A DNA stretch of 49,560 nucleotides from a virus (IMGVR_UViG_3300028392_000093:1-49560); one strand, 5' to 3'. Shown: positions 35,299-43,339, numbered from the stretch's first letter. The notes: generated by a model from the letters alone, not told the origin. Program-made: numbers and translations.

Positions 35299-36408
35299 TT
35301 AATTATTATTAATTATTTCTTCTTCTGTTTTTCCTTCTACCGGTAAAACCTTAATAATTACCTCTTTACTGCTTTCTTCGTTGCCAATTTGCGTCATGTC
35401 TTTTTCTTTTGCAAAATTATCTGCTTCAACCAAGATTTTAAATATTTCAGCCTGCATTTTGGTTTTAGCCCCATAACCTAAATCAACCCTATTAACATTT
35501 TCATAAAATTTTACTCTGTCTTCAATATCTTTGAGCCAATCTTTCAAGTTTTTTATTTCTGAATTTATTACGGATAGTTTGGCGTGTATCATATTTGATA
35601 TTTGGATAAAAGAATTTACGTATTGCTCTTTTGTCGCAGTTTTTTCTCGTTGTATCATTTCACCCGTTGCCCCGTTTTCGCCTCTTCCCTCAAATTCATC
35701 AATATATTTTATGCTTTCCATTTCGTTCAAAATCTGCTTACTGTCATCATCTTTAAAAGAAATACCTTGTATTTTTATTTCCTGCAATTGTCCAGCCAAC
35801 TCAATATATTGTTCCCGTTTTGCTTTTAATTTAGCCACTACTTCTTTTCTTTCTTCAAACATCTTCACAACATCTTCTGCGAATGCGTTCCTATCTTTTG
35901 CAATCTTGTCTAAAATTTCCTTATTGTTTTTGAAAACGATTTCAGCCATTGCGGTGCTAAAAGTAATAACATGTTCTTTTTTCTCTGCTGAACTTTCTTC
36001 TTCTGCGGGCAATTTCGGTGCGTGACAATCTGTCACGACCTCGTTCTCTTTTTTCAATGTTTTTTCAACTTTCTTTTTTGCCTTTTTTTCTACGCTTTTC
36101 ACGTCTTCTGAAACGTGTTGCTTGATTTTTTCGGAGAACTCTCTTTCAAAACAATCTTCAAGATGCGTAGCCTCTTTTTTCTCTGGAAATGTTTGTGCAT
36201 AAGTCTTTTTACCGCCTTTTCTCCATTTTTCCAAATCCCTTCCCTCTCTACGCCAATTTTTAAAGCCGTCATCTATATTGCCTGAATACAACATTGATAT
36301 TTGTGTTATCATATTAGGCATTGCCTTTATTGCTGCAGTTGAATGCTTATCCATTAAAGGGAGTAGAACGTCTATAAAAAAAAGTGTTTTGTGGAATTTA
36401 ACGGTCAT
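35299..36408 (-). CDS. Coiled-coil protein before TerL, possible small-terminase role
   Basis: Product of 369 residues, highly charged. The N-terminal 60 residues are less charged. Residues about 90-130 are a Lys/Glu stretch, and much of the rest is coiled coil. No HTH of a classical small terminase is evident. By order (after methyltransferases, before TerL) a small-terminase role is possible, but an unknown head or packaging accessory is equally likely. The ATG overlaps the upstream stop (ATGA). Confidence 0.5.
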   Translation of the reverse strand: MTVKFHKTLFFIDVLLPLMDKHSTAAIKAMPNMITQISMLYSGNIDDGFKNWRREGRDLEKWRKGGKKTYAQTFPEKKEATHLEDCFEREFSEKIKQHVSEDVKSVEKKAKKKVEKTLKKENEVVTDCHAPKLPAEEESSAEKKEHVITFSTAMAEIVFKNNKEILDKIAKDRNAFAEDVVKMFEERKEVVAKLKAKREQYIELAGQLQEIKIQGISFKDDDSKQILNEMESIKYIDEFEGRGENGATGEMIQREKTATKEQYVNSFIQISNMIHAKLSVINSEIKNLKDWLKDIEDRVKFYENVNRVDLGYGAKTKMQAEIFKILVEADNFAKEKDMTQIGNEESSKEVIIKVLPVEGKTEEEIINNN

Positions 36409-37274
36409 ACTTTTTTGTTTCTAATTAATATTCTACAATACGGAACTCTCCCTCCTATCTTCAATTCCCTATTATCATCCCCTAACTTAAATTTGATAAT
36501 CTCAAACTGGTTAGGGTTGAATTTATCTAAAAATGTTATAGGAACGCCCATAGCACCAGACCAATCCGCAGGAATATCCTTAGTTTTATCAACATTTATT
36601 GCATCGTAGTTATCATAATGCGGGTATTCTTCCGGCGTATATTTTTTGTATAGAATTAAGTCTTCATGCTTTTTGTTATAGTCAAGATTTGTGAACCATT
36701 TTGTGCTTCGGAGCGTGATGTATTTATTGCCATCTTTATCCGCATTGAAATCATTCTTGCTAGTCCCGTAAAATACAGCATCATTTGGAACTCTAAATTT
36801 TCGTGCAGTATGTTTAAAACCAGAACCAAGCCATAATTTGCCCTCTTTTATCAAGGCAAAAATCCCCACCATAGTTATTGCATTAAGATTACCCATTATC
36901 AAAAACTTTTTATTATATGCCACTAATTGCGAAACATACTCCCGAAACAAAGAAAAGGGCGGGTTGGTGACAACAATATCCGCCTCTTTCAACAATTCTA
37001 TGCATTCGGGAGAGCGGAAATCTCCTACGTTGCTTTCTTTATTATATCCACTAAATAAAAGCTTTTTTAATCCAAGTTCTTCAAAGTTATTTTGAAAATA
37101 TTTTACGAAATTGCTCCACTCTAAATCACAATTGCAAAAAACGGTTTTGCCCTTGAAGTGGTCTTTATAATGTTTTAACTCGTTTTCAATATCTACAAGT
37201 TGAGTGTAAAATTCATCATTCTTATTTACCTTTGCTACTCTTAAGCTGTGGTTTCCACCTGTGTATTTAATCAT
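36405..37274 (-). CDS. EcoRI-type adenine DNA methyltransferase
   Basis: Product of 289 residues. KNDEFYTQLVDIE (18-30), HYKDHFKGKTVFCNCD (35-50) and VVTNPPF (101-107) are the conserved segments of the EcoRI adenine methylase family; NPPF is the catalytic motif IV. It transfers a methyl group from S-adenosylmethionine to adenine in DNA. The EcoRI-type target would be GAATTC, but specificity is not provable from sequence. No restriction enzyme is encoded nearby, so this looks like a solitary protective methylase. Confidence 0.85.
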   Translation of the reverse strand: MIKYTGGNHSLRVAKVNKNDEFYTQLVDIENELKHYKDHFKGKTVFCNCDLEWSNFVKYFQNNFEELGLKKLLFSGYNKESNVGDFRSPECIELLKEADIVVTNPPFSLFREYVSQLVAYNKKFLIMGNLNAITMVGIFALIKEGKLWLGSGFKHTARKFRVPNDAVFYGTSKNDFNADKDGNKYITLRSTKWFTNLDYNKKHEDLILYKKYTPEEYPHYDNYDAINVDKTKDIPADWSGAMGVPITFLDKFNPNQFEIIKFKLGDDNRELKIGGRVPYCRILIRNKKV

Positions 37275-37276
37275 AT

Positions 37277-38848
37277 TTAAATTAAAACATTATCTTTAAA
37301 AAAATCCCTTTCCTCTTTTTGTTTCTTCCAATATTTAATCCTTGCCTCTGCAATCTTACAATACTCTTCAGTTATATCAATGCCTACAAACTTTCTATTC
37401 GTTAAAATACTTGCAATGCAGGTTGTACCACTTCCGCAGAAAGGGTCAAGGATAACATCATTTTCACTTGAGTATAAGGAGATAAGATAAGCAAACAATG
37501 AAATAGGCTTTGAAGTCGGGTGTGTGTTGCAACTGGGGGGGTTAGGATTTTTATTATCATTAAACTCACTTTGAACAGCTTTTTTAATTTGAACCTTTTC
37601 AAACTCCTGAAGCCCTAAATTTTTTTCATTTATACTAGGTTTCGCAACATTAAAAAACGGATAAATCTTTTCTGCGTCTTTTTCTAAAGTTAAGCACTTC
37701 TTATTTAATTTATACAATTCAGGTAAATGCTTTTTAGTCCAAGCGTCAACTGAAAAATATCTTGAGAAGTCTCCTTCACTTTTTTGCAATATAGCTTTTA
37801 CGTTTTTGCGCTTGTTTAAAATACTTAAAAAATCATCGTTTTCTTTAAATTGTCTATTATATTGTTTTTCATTGCCCCCACTTTTAATGTTTCTCCCCAC
37901 ATCTAAAACATTATCACTTACGAGCAAATTTGCAGGAAAGCGTCCGTTATGGTTTGGTTCTAATCTTTCAAAATTTGGAAATATAGTGTTTGTGTCTTTT
38001 TTACTTGCTTCTACAAAACTTTCTCCTTTTTTTATCATTTCTTTTAAATCATTTTCTTCAGCGGGTATTCTTGCATCATCAATTCTAACCCCACCACTCG
38101 CATTTTTAGTATGCAAACTTAAATCTTCTTCTTTAATGCCTTGCTCCAATAATTCCTTGCGTTCGTAATACCATTTTAAAGCTTGTTGAAATTTAGCACC
38201 TTTGAAAGGTTTTTGTGCCACAATAATAATTTCTACAGCAGGTTTAAGAGAATTTGAATGTAAGCCGTCAATGTATTTTGCTTCTTCGCTTGCAGGGATT
38301 GTTAGATAATTTACTTTCTGCATTTGGTTTTCGTTATCTTTAAAAGGATTTCCTGTGGTTATCACGGTTTGTTGGTTTATATTGCTATCTTTTCTTTCTT
38401 GATGATTTATATTTTTTGATAAACCTACTTTCTCCCTCTCTGCTCCTAAATGTTTATCGGTTACTTTACCATAATTAGAAGCTTTCGGATAACCTGAAGC
38501 GTAAGCCCAGTAAGTTGAACTAAAGCTTATATCAAATCCAGCTTCTAATAATCTATATTGCAAAACACATTGCAAATCTTGTCTCGGCGTAAATGTTGTG
38601 ATTAACCACCCGCCTGTTTTAAGAACTCGTAAGAACTCACTTAACATTTCAATTGAGGGTAAGCAGTCCCATTCTTTACCAAGAAAGCCTGAAGCATTAT
38701 TTCCACCTTCTTTTATTAGCTTTAATGCGTCTACATCTTGCAATCCATAAGGAAAATCAGTAATAATTGAGTCAAAACTGTTATTTTGAAAATCTTTTAA
38801 AATTTCAATATTATTTCCATTGTAGATTTTATTTATTTTATTATTCAT
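37277..38848 (-). CDS. Beta-class DNA methyltransferase with DFPY motif
   Basis: Product of 523 residues. The catalytic motif DFPY (31-34) precedes the SAM-binding motif DPFCGSGTT (468-476), the beta-class order. The usual motif is (D/N/S)PPY, so Phe at the second position is unusual but the Asp, Pro and Tyr are kept. The 430 residues between form a large target-recognition region containing a conserved-looking SGYPKASNYGK segment. N6-adenine or N4-cytosine target not determinable. The start overlaps the upstream gene by eight bases. Confidence 0.8.
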   Translation of the reverse strand: MNNKINKIYNGNNIEILKDFQNNSFDSIITDFPYGLQDVDALKLIKEGGNNASGFLGKEWDCLPSIEMLSEFLRVLKTGGWLITTFTPRQDLQCVLQYRLLEAGFDISFSSTYWAYASGYPKASNYGKVTDKHLGAEREKVGLSKNINHQERKDSNINQQTVITTGNPFKDNENQMQKVNYLTIPASEEAKYIDGLHSNSLKPAVEIIIVAQKPFKGAKFQQALKWYYERKELLEQGIKEEDLSLHTKNASGGVRIDDARIPAEENDLKEMIKKGESFVEASKKDTNTIFPNFERLEPNHNGRFPANLLVSDNVLDVGRNIKSGGNEKQYNRQFKENDDFLSILNKRKNVKAILQKSEGDFSRYFSVDAWTKKHLPELYKLNKKCLTLEKDAEKIYPFFNVAKPSINEKNLGLQEFEKVQIKKAVQSEFNDNKNPNPPSCNTHPTSKPISLFAYLISLYSSENDVILDPFCGSGTTCIASILTNRKFVGIDITEEYCKIAEARIKYWKKQKEERDFFKDNVLI

Positions 38849-39683
38849 TTTTCAATTCATACTTTTTGAGTTTTTCAATTCTGCCTTCACTTACCTTTAC
38901 GGCTATCATGCTTTGGTCTATTCCTATCCACTTTCTGCCTAATTTTTCTGCCACTGAAATTGTAGTGCCTCCGCCAAGGAAAGGGTCAAGAACTACGTCC
39001 CCTTCACTCGAAGATGCCTTAATTATTCTTTCAAGCAAAGCTTCTGGCTTCTGCGTTGGGTAGCCGATGCGTTCATGTGAATTTCCTTTAACTATTCCAA
39101 TATCAGACCACCAACATTCTGGAAATTTACCGATTTCATTTAATTCACAAATTCCGCTTTTTGGAGCTGCACCGCCAAGTGATGTTTTTTTATAACCTGC
39201 TCTATTTTTAGACGATTCTGAATATGGCATTCTTATACTATCAACATTGAATGTCCATTCCGTTGATTTTGAATACCAAAAAATTGTATCAGAACTTTTA
39301 CTAAATTGTTTTTGCCCTTTTGAAGCCATTCGTGAATAACACCACACAATTTCGTTCCTAAAATTCTTCTCACCAAAGATGGGGTCTAGGATTTGAACTC
39401 TTATGTAGGCATCTGCGTGGTGGTCGCAATGCAGGTAAATTGAACCTGTTTTCTTTAAAACTCTGTGCATTTCTGATACCCTTTCGTGCAACCAACTTAT
39501 GTATTGTTGCATTCCTCCGCTCCATCTATCTTCAAAACTCCGCTTTTCGCCTTCGTCCCCCCATATCACTTCGTAATTTCTGTTAGAAAAGAAGGGAGGG
39601 TCTAAATATATTAAATCCACACTTTCATCTTCAAGCGTTTTAAGAACGGAAAGGCAGTCTCCGTGTATAATTTTATTTTCCAT
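38841..39683 (-). CDS. Beta-class DNA methyltransferase
   Basis: Product of 280 residues. DPPF at 28-31 (motif IV) precedes DPFLGGGTT at 233-241 (motif I), so beta class. Segments RVLKKTGSIYLHCDHHADAY and GKFPECWWSDIG are shared with many phage and Type III-like methylases. It modifies adenine N6 or cytosine N4. Overlaps the following methyltransferase by eight bases, so the two are co-translated. Third of three methylases in a row. Confidence 0.85.
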   Translation of the reverse strand: MENKIIHGDCLSVLKTLEDESVDLIYLDPPFFSNRNYEVIWGDEGEKRSFEDRWSGGMQQYISWLHERVSEMHRVLKKTGSIYLHCDHHADAYIRVQILDPIFGEKNFRNEIVWCYSRMASKGQKQFSKSSDTIFWYSKSTEWTFNVDSIRMPYSESSKNRAGYKKTSLGGAAPKSGICELNEIGKFPECWWSDIGIVKGNSHERIGYPTQKPEALLERIIKASSSEGDVVLDPFLGGGTTISVAEKLGRKWIGIDQSMIAVKVSEGRIEKLKKYELKNE

Positions 39684-39714
39684 AAATCACTTTTAAAATA
39701 TGTATTTGCATGTA

Positions 39715-40209
39715 TTAATTACAATATTTATTATATATTTTATCATATTTCTCAATGTAAGCCTTACGCCTTGTTTCATTTTTAATCAAAGGGGCATACT
39801 GTTCTTTTGTTTTATGTCCTTTTCTGCGGTTTTCTTCTTTAGATGTAATAACAAGGTTTTCAGTATCATTATAAAACTTCCTTATTTCTTTTAAAGATTT
39901 ATTCTTTCTACAATGCTTATCATAATAGGCAACAGGCAGAAGGTGGTCTATATCAATTTTATTCCAATCCGAAAGTAATGCACCCGTGTAAAAATCTATC
40001 CAAAGTCCAGAAATTTTACATTTTCCTACTTTTTCATAAACCTTAATATATCTTGTAAGCAATATCTCTTGCCTTGTATTGCAACCTGTTTGTAGATTTT
40101 GTTTCCAACCTCCATATTCTTTCCTATCATATCCAAAAGCTAAATTTAAAGAAGCTAAAAGAAACAAAGCTATTAAAAAGAATAAGTGCCTGTTAATTGT
40201 TTTTATCAT
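39715..40209 (-). CDS. Secreted HNH nuclease (DUF1524/GmrSD C-terminal type)
   Basis: Product of 164 residues with a clear signal peptide (residues 1-26: basic start, core LFFLIALFLLASLNLA, cleavage probably after FG). The mature domain has YGGWKQNLQTGCNTRQEILL, DIDHLLP (Asp86, Asp88, His89), then Asn118 and the ENRRKG end: the HNH pattern of exported DUF1524-type nucleases. Four Cys could form disulfides outside the cytoplasm. It is the first gene of the late operon. A phage-encoded periplasmic nuclease might degrade incoming DNA or recycle nucleotides after lysis; this is inference. Confidence 0.8.
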   Translation of the reverse strand: MIKTINRHLFFLIALFLLASLNLAFGYDRKEYGGWKQNLQTGCNTRQEILLTRYIKVYEKVGKCKISGLWIDFYTGALLSDWNKIDIDHLLPVAYYDKHCRKNKSLKEIRKFYNDTENLVITSKEENRRKGHKTKEQYAPLIKNETRRKAYIEKYDKIYNKYCN

Positions 40210-40228
40210 AATTTAATAATAATGTAAA

Positions 40229-40355
40229 AGTGTCATTTTTCAATATTAGTGTCAAATTTCCACTTTTTCAATAATAAAGCCTTAATTTAAAAGTGTCAAG
40301 TAAAAATGCGTAAGTGTCAAATGTTAAATGTTAAATATCAAGTGTCAAGTGTCAA
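40229..40355. repeat. Cluster of six AGTGTCAA-type direct repeats
   Basis: AGTGTCAA (first copy AGTGTCAT) starts at 40229, 40248, 40292, 40313, 40341 and 40348. Spacing is irregular. On the minus strand each reads TTGACACT, so each contains a -35-like TTGACA; only the one at 40292 has a good -10 box at the right distance. They may be regulator binding sites controlling the late promoter, or iterons. The last two overlap by one base. Confidence 0.65.
40271..40299 (-). promoter_or_regulatory. Late-operon promoter upstream of HNH nuclease
   Basis: Minus strand: TTGACA (40299-40294), 17-base spacer, TATTAT (40276-40271). It lies about 60 bases upstream of the HNH start, and the whole late block could be read from here. 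The -35 box is part of the repeat cluster. Confidence 0.6.
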
Positions 40356-40369
40356 ACTGTATAAAACCT

Positions 40370-40392
40370 GGCATTTATATATTTACTTCCCC
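40370..40392 (+). repeat. Left terminal inverted repeat of IS
   Basis: Begins GGCATTTATATATTTACTTC and ends in CCCC. The inverse of the right end apart from one transition near the tip. Confidence 0.85.
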
Positions 40393-40419
40393 TAAATCGC
40401 AATTTCTTTCATATTTTAC

Positions 40420-40448
40420 TTGACTTTTTAAGGATTATGTTTTATACT
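40420..40448 (+). promoter_or_regulatory. Transposase promoter
   Basis: TTGACT at 40420-40425, 17-base spacer, TATACT at 40443-40448; the transposase ATG follows 25 bases later. It lies just inside the left inverted repeat, so the element carries its own promoter. Confidence 0.65.
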
Positions 40449-40473
40449 TTAGTATAAAAATAAGAAATTGTTT

Positions 40474-41388
40474 ATGTTTAAAACTTTATTAGAATTTACC
40501 AAATTTTTTAATACTGAAAAGAAGTGCTATGAATATCTAAAATCTAAACTATGGGCTAATGGTAAAAGTTGTCCTCGTTGCAAATCTTCTAAAATTATTG
40601 AGTTTCAAGATTTTAAAAAAAACCGTTGCAAATCTTGTGATTATGATTTTTCTATTCGTAAAGGAACTATTTTTGCAGAAAGTAGAATTTCTTTACAAAA
40701 ATGGTTTATATGTATTTACCTTATGAGTGCTAATAAAAAAGGGATTTCCTCTATTAATCTTGCAAATCAAGTAGGCATTACACAAAAAACGGCTTGGTTT
40801 GTTTTACAAAGACTTAGAGAAGTTGCAAGCGGTGGGCTTGATATGTTTGAAGGAACTTCTCAAATAGATGAAACTTATGTAGGTGGTAAAGAGGAAAACA
40901 AACATAAGGAAAAGAAAAATAAATCCACAAAAGCAGTAGTTCTTGGAATTAAGAATGAAGAAACAGGGAAGGTTAAAACCTTCCATACCGAAACAAGCAG
41001 ATATTACGATTTAGGAGAAAAGATAATGCAGAGTGTTAAAATAGGTTCTAACATTACAACCGATGAAGCAAGCTATTATAAAACTCTAAAAATGTATTAT
41101 AGCCACAATACAGTAAATCATTCTAAAGAGGAATATGTAAGGTATGAAAAAAGCAATAATTCTAGGATTGCAGTTAAAATAACTACAAACGGCGTAGAAG
41201 GAGTTTTTAGCTTACTGAAACGTAGTATATATGGTATCCATCACTGGGTAAGTAAAAAGCACTTGCAAAGATATTTGAATGAGTTTAATTTTAAGTATAA
41301 TTCAAGGGCTTTTACAAACAACACAAGGTTTGAAACTTTCTTTGATAATGTTAAAGGAAGATTAAAATACAAAGAATTAATTGCTTAA
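40474..41388 (+). CDS. IS1595-family transposase
   Basis: Product of 304 residues from the ATG at 40474 (an in-frame TTG at 40468 is less likely). Zinc ribbon: CPRC (Cys33, Cys36) and CKSC (Cys52, Cys55), then RKGTIF and an HTH-like region (INLANQVGITQKTAWFVLQR). Catalytic domain: IDETYVGGK (Asp132), TTDEASYY (Asp197) and NGVEGVFSLLKR (Glu242), the ISXO2-like DDE set. All three acidic residues and the zinc ligands are present, so the enzyme appears intact. It would act on the 23-base ends. Confidence 0.9.
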   Translation: MFKTLLEFTKFFNTEKKCYEYLKSKLWANGKSCPRCKSSKIIEFQDFKKNRCKSCDYDFSIRKGTIFAESRISLQKWFICIYLMSANKKGISSINLANQVGITQKTAWFVLQRLREVASGGLDMFEGTSQIDETYVGGKEENKHKEKKNKSTKAVVLGIKNEETGKVKTFHTETSRYYDLGEKIMQSVKIGSNITTDEASYYKTLKMYYSHNTVNHSKEEYVRYEKSNNSRIAVKITTNGVEGVFSLLKRSIYGIHHWVSKKHLQRYLNEFNFKYNSRAFTNNTRFETFFDNVKGRLKYKELIA

Positions 41389-41391
41389 TAT

Positions 41392-42186
41392 ATGAGTGAG
41401 GTTTTAGATGAAAATGAATATTTATTAATAAAAATTGAAAATACAAAGCCTATAGAATTGTATGATTTTAGTAATTCATTTTTAGCATTACACAATCAAT
41501 ATAAAAGATTTACACAAAAAAATTATAAAAATATTGATGAAAATGTAAAGCTATACGTAAATGAGTTAAAGGAAGGTAGCAAAATTGTTAAAGTAGTTAG
41601 ATTTTTGACAACATTAATTCCGCAAGAAATTATTAAAGATTTCAACGAATATCTCAAAATGCAATTTAGTCATTTTTTAGAACAAAAATTGCCAGAATTA
41701 GAAGAGAAATTAGGACACAGATTAACTAAACAGGAATTAATTGAGTTAAGAACTGTTTTAAAACATTCAGCAAATGATTACAATGGAAAAATACATTTTG
41801 AAGCTGGAAAAAATAATATTATAACAAATAATTTTACTTTTAACGGGGTGGAAGCAAGAGCTATTAGTGACGAAATAGACAAAGGTATTATTGCTTTAAA
41901 CGAAAATTTACAAAAAGAATTTCAAAATGAAATTTTGCAATTATCTATTAAAAAAACACCTAGTGGGAGTCTTGTAGTAAAGGGAATAATAGACTCGGTT
42001 GAAATGAAAGAAATACAAATATTGTTTAATAACGACGATATAAAAGAAGCAATGTTAAACAAAAATGAAGATAACCCGTTTAAAGTTTATTATGTTGTTA
42101 ACGGAGAAATAAAGAGAGTTAATGGAGAAGTGAAGGCATATTTGATAAAAGAATTAATCCAAATTATAGATGACAAAGAAGAATAA
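41392..42186 (+). CDS. IS cargo protein of unknown function
   Basis: Product of 264 residues starting four bases after the transposase stop, inside the element. A segment KLYVNELKEGSKIVKVVRFL near residue 50 and the central NFTFNGVEARAI stretch are conspicuous; the rest is alpha/beta with charged helices. I do not know the family. Cargo genes next to IS1595 transposases vary; this one could be a regulator of transposition or a host-interaction protein. Confidence 0.6.
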   Translation: MSEVLDENEYLLIKIENTKPIELYDFSNSFLALHNQYKRFTQKNYKNIDENVKLYVNELKEGSKIVKVVRFLTTLIPQEIIKDFNEYLKMQFSHFLEQKLPELEEKLGHRLTKQELIELRTVLKHSANDYNGKIHFEAGKNNIITNNFTFNGVEARAISDEIDKGIIALNENLQKEFQNEILQLSIKKTPSGSLVVKGIIDSVEMKEIQILFNNDDIKEAMLNKNEDNPFKVYYVVNGEIKRVNGEVKAYLIKELIQIIDDKEE

Positions 42187-42319
42187 CCCCACCAAAACCC
42201 TTAAAACAACTAAAAAAGCCCTCATTCTTAAAGATAAAGAGGCAATGGCAAACATTAAGGCAAATCCTAAAGAAGTTGAAAACTTGTTTTTAAAATGCCT
42301 TATGAAAAAGAAAGGTTAA
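42170..42319 (+). CDS. Small basic IS cargo protein
   Basis: A 49-residue frame from ATG at 42170 to TAA at 42317-42319, overlapping the end of the 264-residue gene by 17 bases and ending ten bases before the right inverted repeat. Very Lys/Thr-rich start, then a helical segment ANPKEVENLFLKCLMKKKG. The overlap suggests co-translation with the larger cargo gene; the two may be partners. Confidence 0.5.
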   Translation: MTKKNNPTKTLKTTKKALILKDKEAMANIKANPKEVENLFLKCLMKKKG

Positions 42320-42328
42320 TATAAATTT

Positions 42329-42351
42329 GGGGAAGTAAATATATAAACGCC
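42329..42351 (-). repeat. Right terminal inverted repeat of IS
   Basis: Plus strand begins GGGGAAGTAAATATATAAAC and ends GCC; the reverse complement of the left end except one base. The following 100 bases to 42448 hold no gene that I can see. Confidence 0.85.
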
Positions 42352-42448
42352 TAAACCTTTTCAGGCTAAGTAAGTTGCTAATTTTTTGCTAAATGGCACT
42401 TCACCTTGATTTTCCGCAAATTTCAAACTATTTTTAAAATCTTTGATT

Positions 42449-42511
42449 TTTTGATTGACAAATCAAAAGATATGGTTTAATATATAAATGAAACAATTAT
42501 TTATTAAGCAT
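42449..42511 (+). promoter_or_regulatory. Right-arm promoter with operator-like palindrome and TGAAACAA leader
   Basis: TTGACA at 42455-42460, 17-base spacer, TAATAT at 42478-42483. A perfect inverted repeat TTTTGATT-GACA-AATCAAAA (42449-42468) covers the -35 box and would hide it if bound by a dimeric repressor. Five bases after the -10 the leader TGAAACAATTATTTAT begins (42489), identical over 16 bases to that at 48049. Transcription would start near 42490. Confidence 0.7.
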
Positions 42512-43339
42512 ATGACAAACAAATGGAAAACAGTTAAAGCTAACTCAAATTTAATACAATCATCAACAGGTAAGGCGGTTTTGATTAAATTGCCCAAATC
42601 TGAACTTATGTTTTGGCACCCCGCTAAATGCGTTAAACAGTCTGGAAAAGGCGGCTATTTAATGGAAATTAGCTATACCGATGAATTCAAATTTAAGGCA
42701 TTCAGGAACGGTAAAGGAAAATCTACATTTAATGTTAAAATTGAGGAAAAGGAGCTAAACTCCGCAGAGTTTGAAGCTTACTTCGGCATTGATAGTGAAG
42801 TAGGGGGAAGGTCTGAAGTTGCAGAAAATTTAGAAAGCGTTGCTGAAATTTGTGATGCTCCGAACGAAGAGGTGATTGGCTCAAAAATTGAGTCGGTAGT
42901 AGTGGCGGAGCCTTCTGCGAGACAAAAGAAAAACAGAAAATACAAAGATAACAGAATGGCTACCTTGACCGACTCTTGCGAAAAGGGAATAAGGTTACTA
43001 GAATCATCCGGAATAGACGAAGCTGTTAAAGTGGCTCTTGAGACCAATATTTCAACATTCAAACAACATCTTTCGCTGATTGATGTAGAGCTATCATTAA
43101 AGGGAAGGGGGGGCGGTTTGCCCAGCTATTTAATGGGGGTTTTCTTGGAAATTTTTGGCTATAGCGAAAAAAGTGGGAACAGCGAAGTTGGGACTAAATA
43201 CTCGGAAATGAAATGGAAATTATACAGACTTGCGAACGAATTAAAGTTCGGATTACACGCATCTCGGTTTGTTCGGGAAAATTTAGGAATGTTTGGGTTA
43301 GAGTTTTCTACTACAGGTAAAACCCTAAGATATTTATAA
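42512..43339 (+). CDS. Unknown first protein of recombination operon
   Basis: Product of 275 residues from the ATG at 42512. An in-frame ATG at 42488 would add eight residues, but it lies at or before the predicted transcript start and its codons coincide with the leader shared with the promoter at 48015, so 42512 is preferred. The N-terminal half is beta-rich, residues about 105-145 are a polar linker, and the C-terminal half is helical (GIRLLESSGIDEAVKVALE). No family recognised. Likely a DNA-recombination accessory, judged by the operon only. Confidence 0.6.
   Translation: MTNKWKTVKANSNLIQSSTGKAVLIKLPKSELMFWHPAKCVKQSGKGGYLMEISYTDEFKFKAFRNGKGKSTFNVKIEEKELNSAEFEAYFGIDSEVGGRSEVAENLESVAEICDAPNEEVIGSKIESVVVAEPSARQKKNRKYKDNRMATLTDSCEKGIRLLESSGIDEAVKVALETNISTFKQHLSLIDVELSLKGRGGGLPSYLMGVFLEIFGYSEKSGNSEVGTKYSEMKWKLYRLANELKFGLHASRFVRENLGMFGLEFSTTGKTLRYL

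Larger units (their letters stand above)
40370..42351 (+). mobile_element. IS1595-family insertion sequence with two cargo genes
   Basis: A 1,982-base element bounded by 23-base terminal inverted repeats that match at 22 of 23 positions. It holds a zinc-ribbon DDE transposase, a 264-residue cargo gene and a 49-residue gene. The flanking 8 bases (TAAAACCT left, TAAACCTT right) agree at 6 of 8, suggesting a degraded 8-base target duplication, the length typical of IS1595. It inserted in the control region between the late block and the right arm, splitting an original gap of about 300 bases without breaking a gene. Confidence 0.85.

Noticed and set aside
40229-40355. CRISPR-like array
   Set aside because: Repeat units are only eight bases and spacing is irregular (7 to 44), with one overlap; no cas genes are nearby.
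40362-42359. Exact 8-base target duplication of the IS
   Set aside because: The flanks TAAAACCT and TAAACCTT differ at two of eight positions, so I only call it a possible decayed duplication.
42488-42511. ATG at 42488 as start of the first right-arm gene
   Set aside because: It falls at the predicted transcript start, and the same bases occur as non-coding leader at 48049; the ATG at 42512 fits the spacing of the other two promoters.
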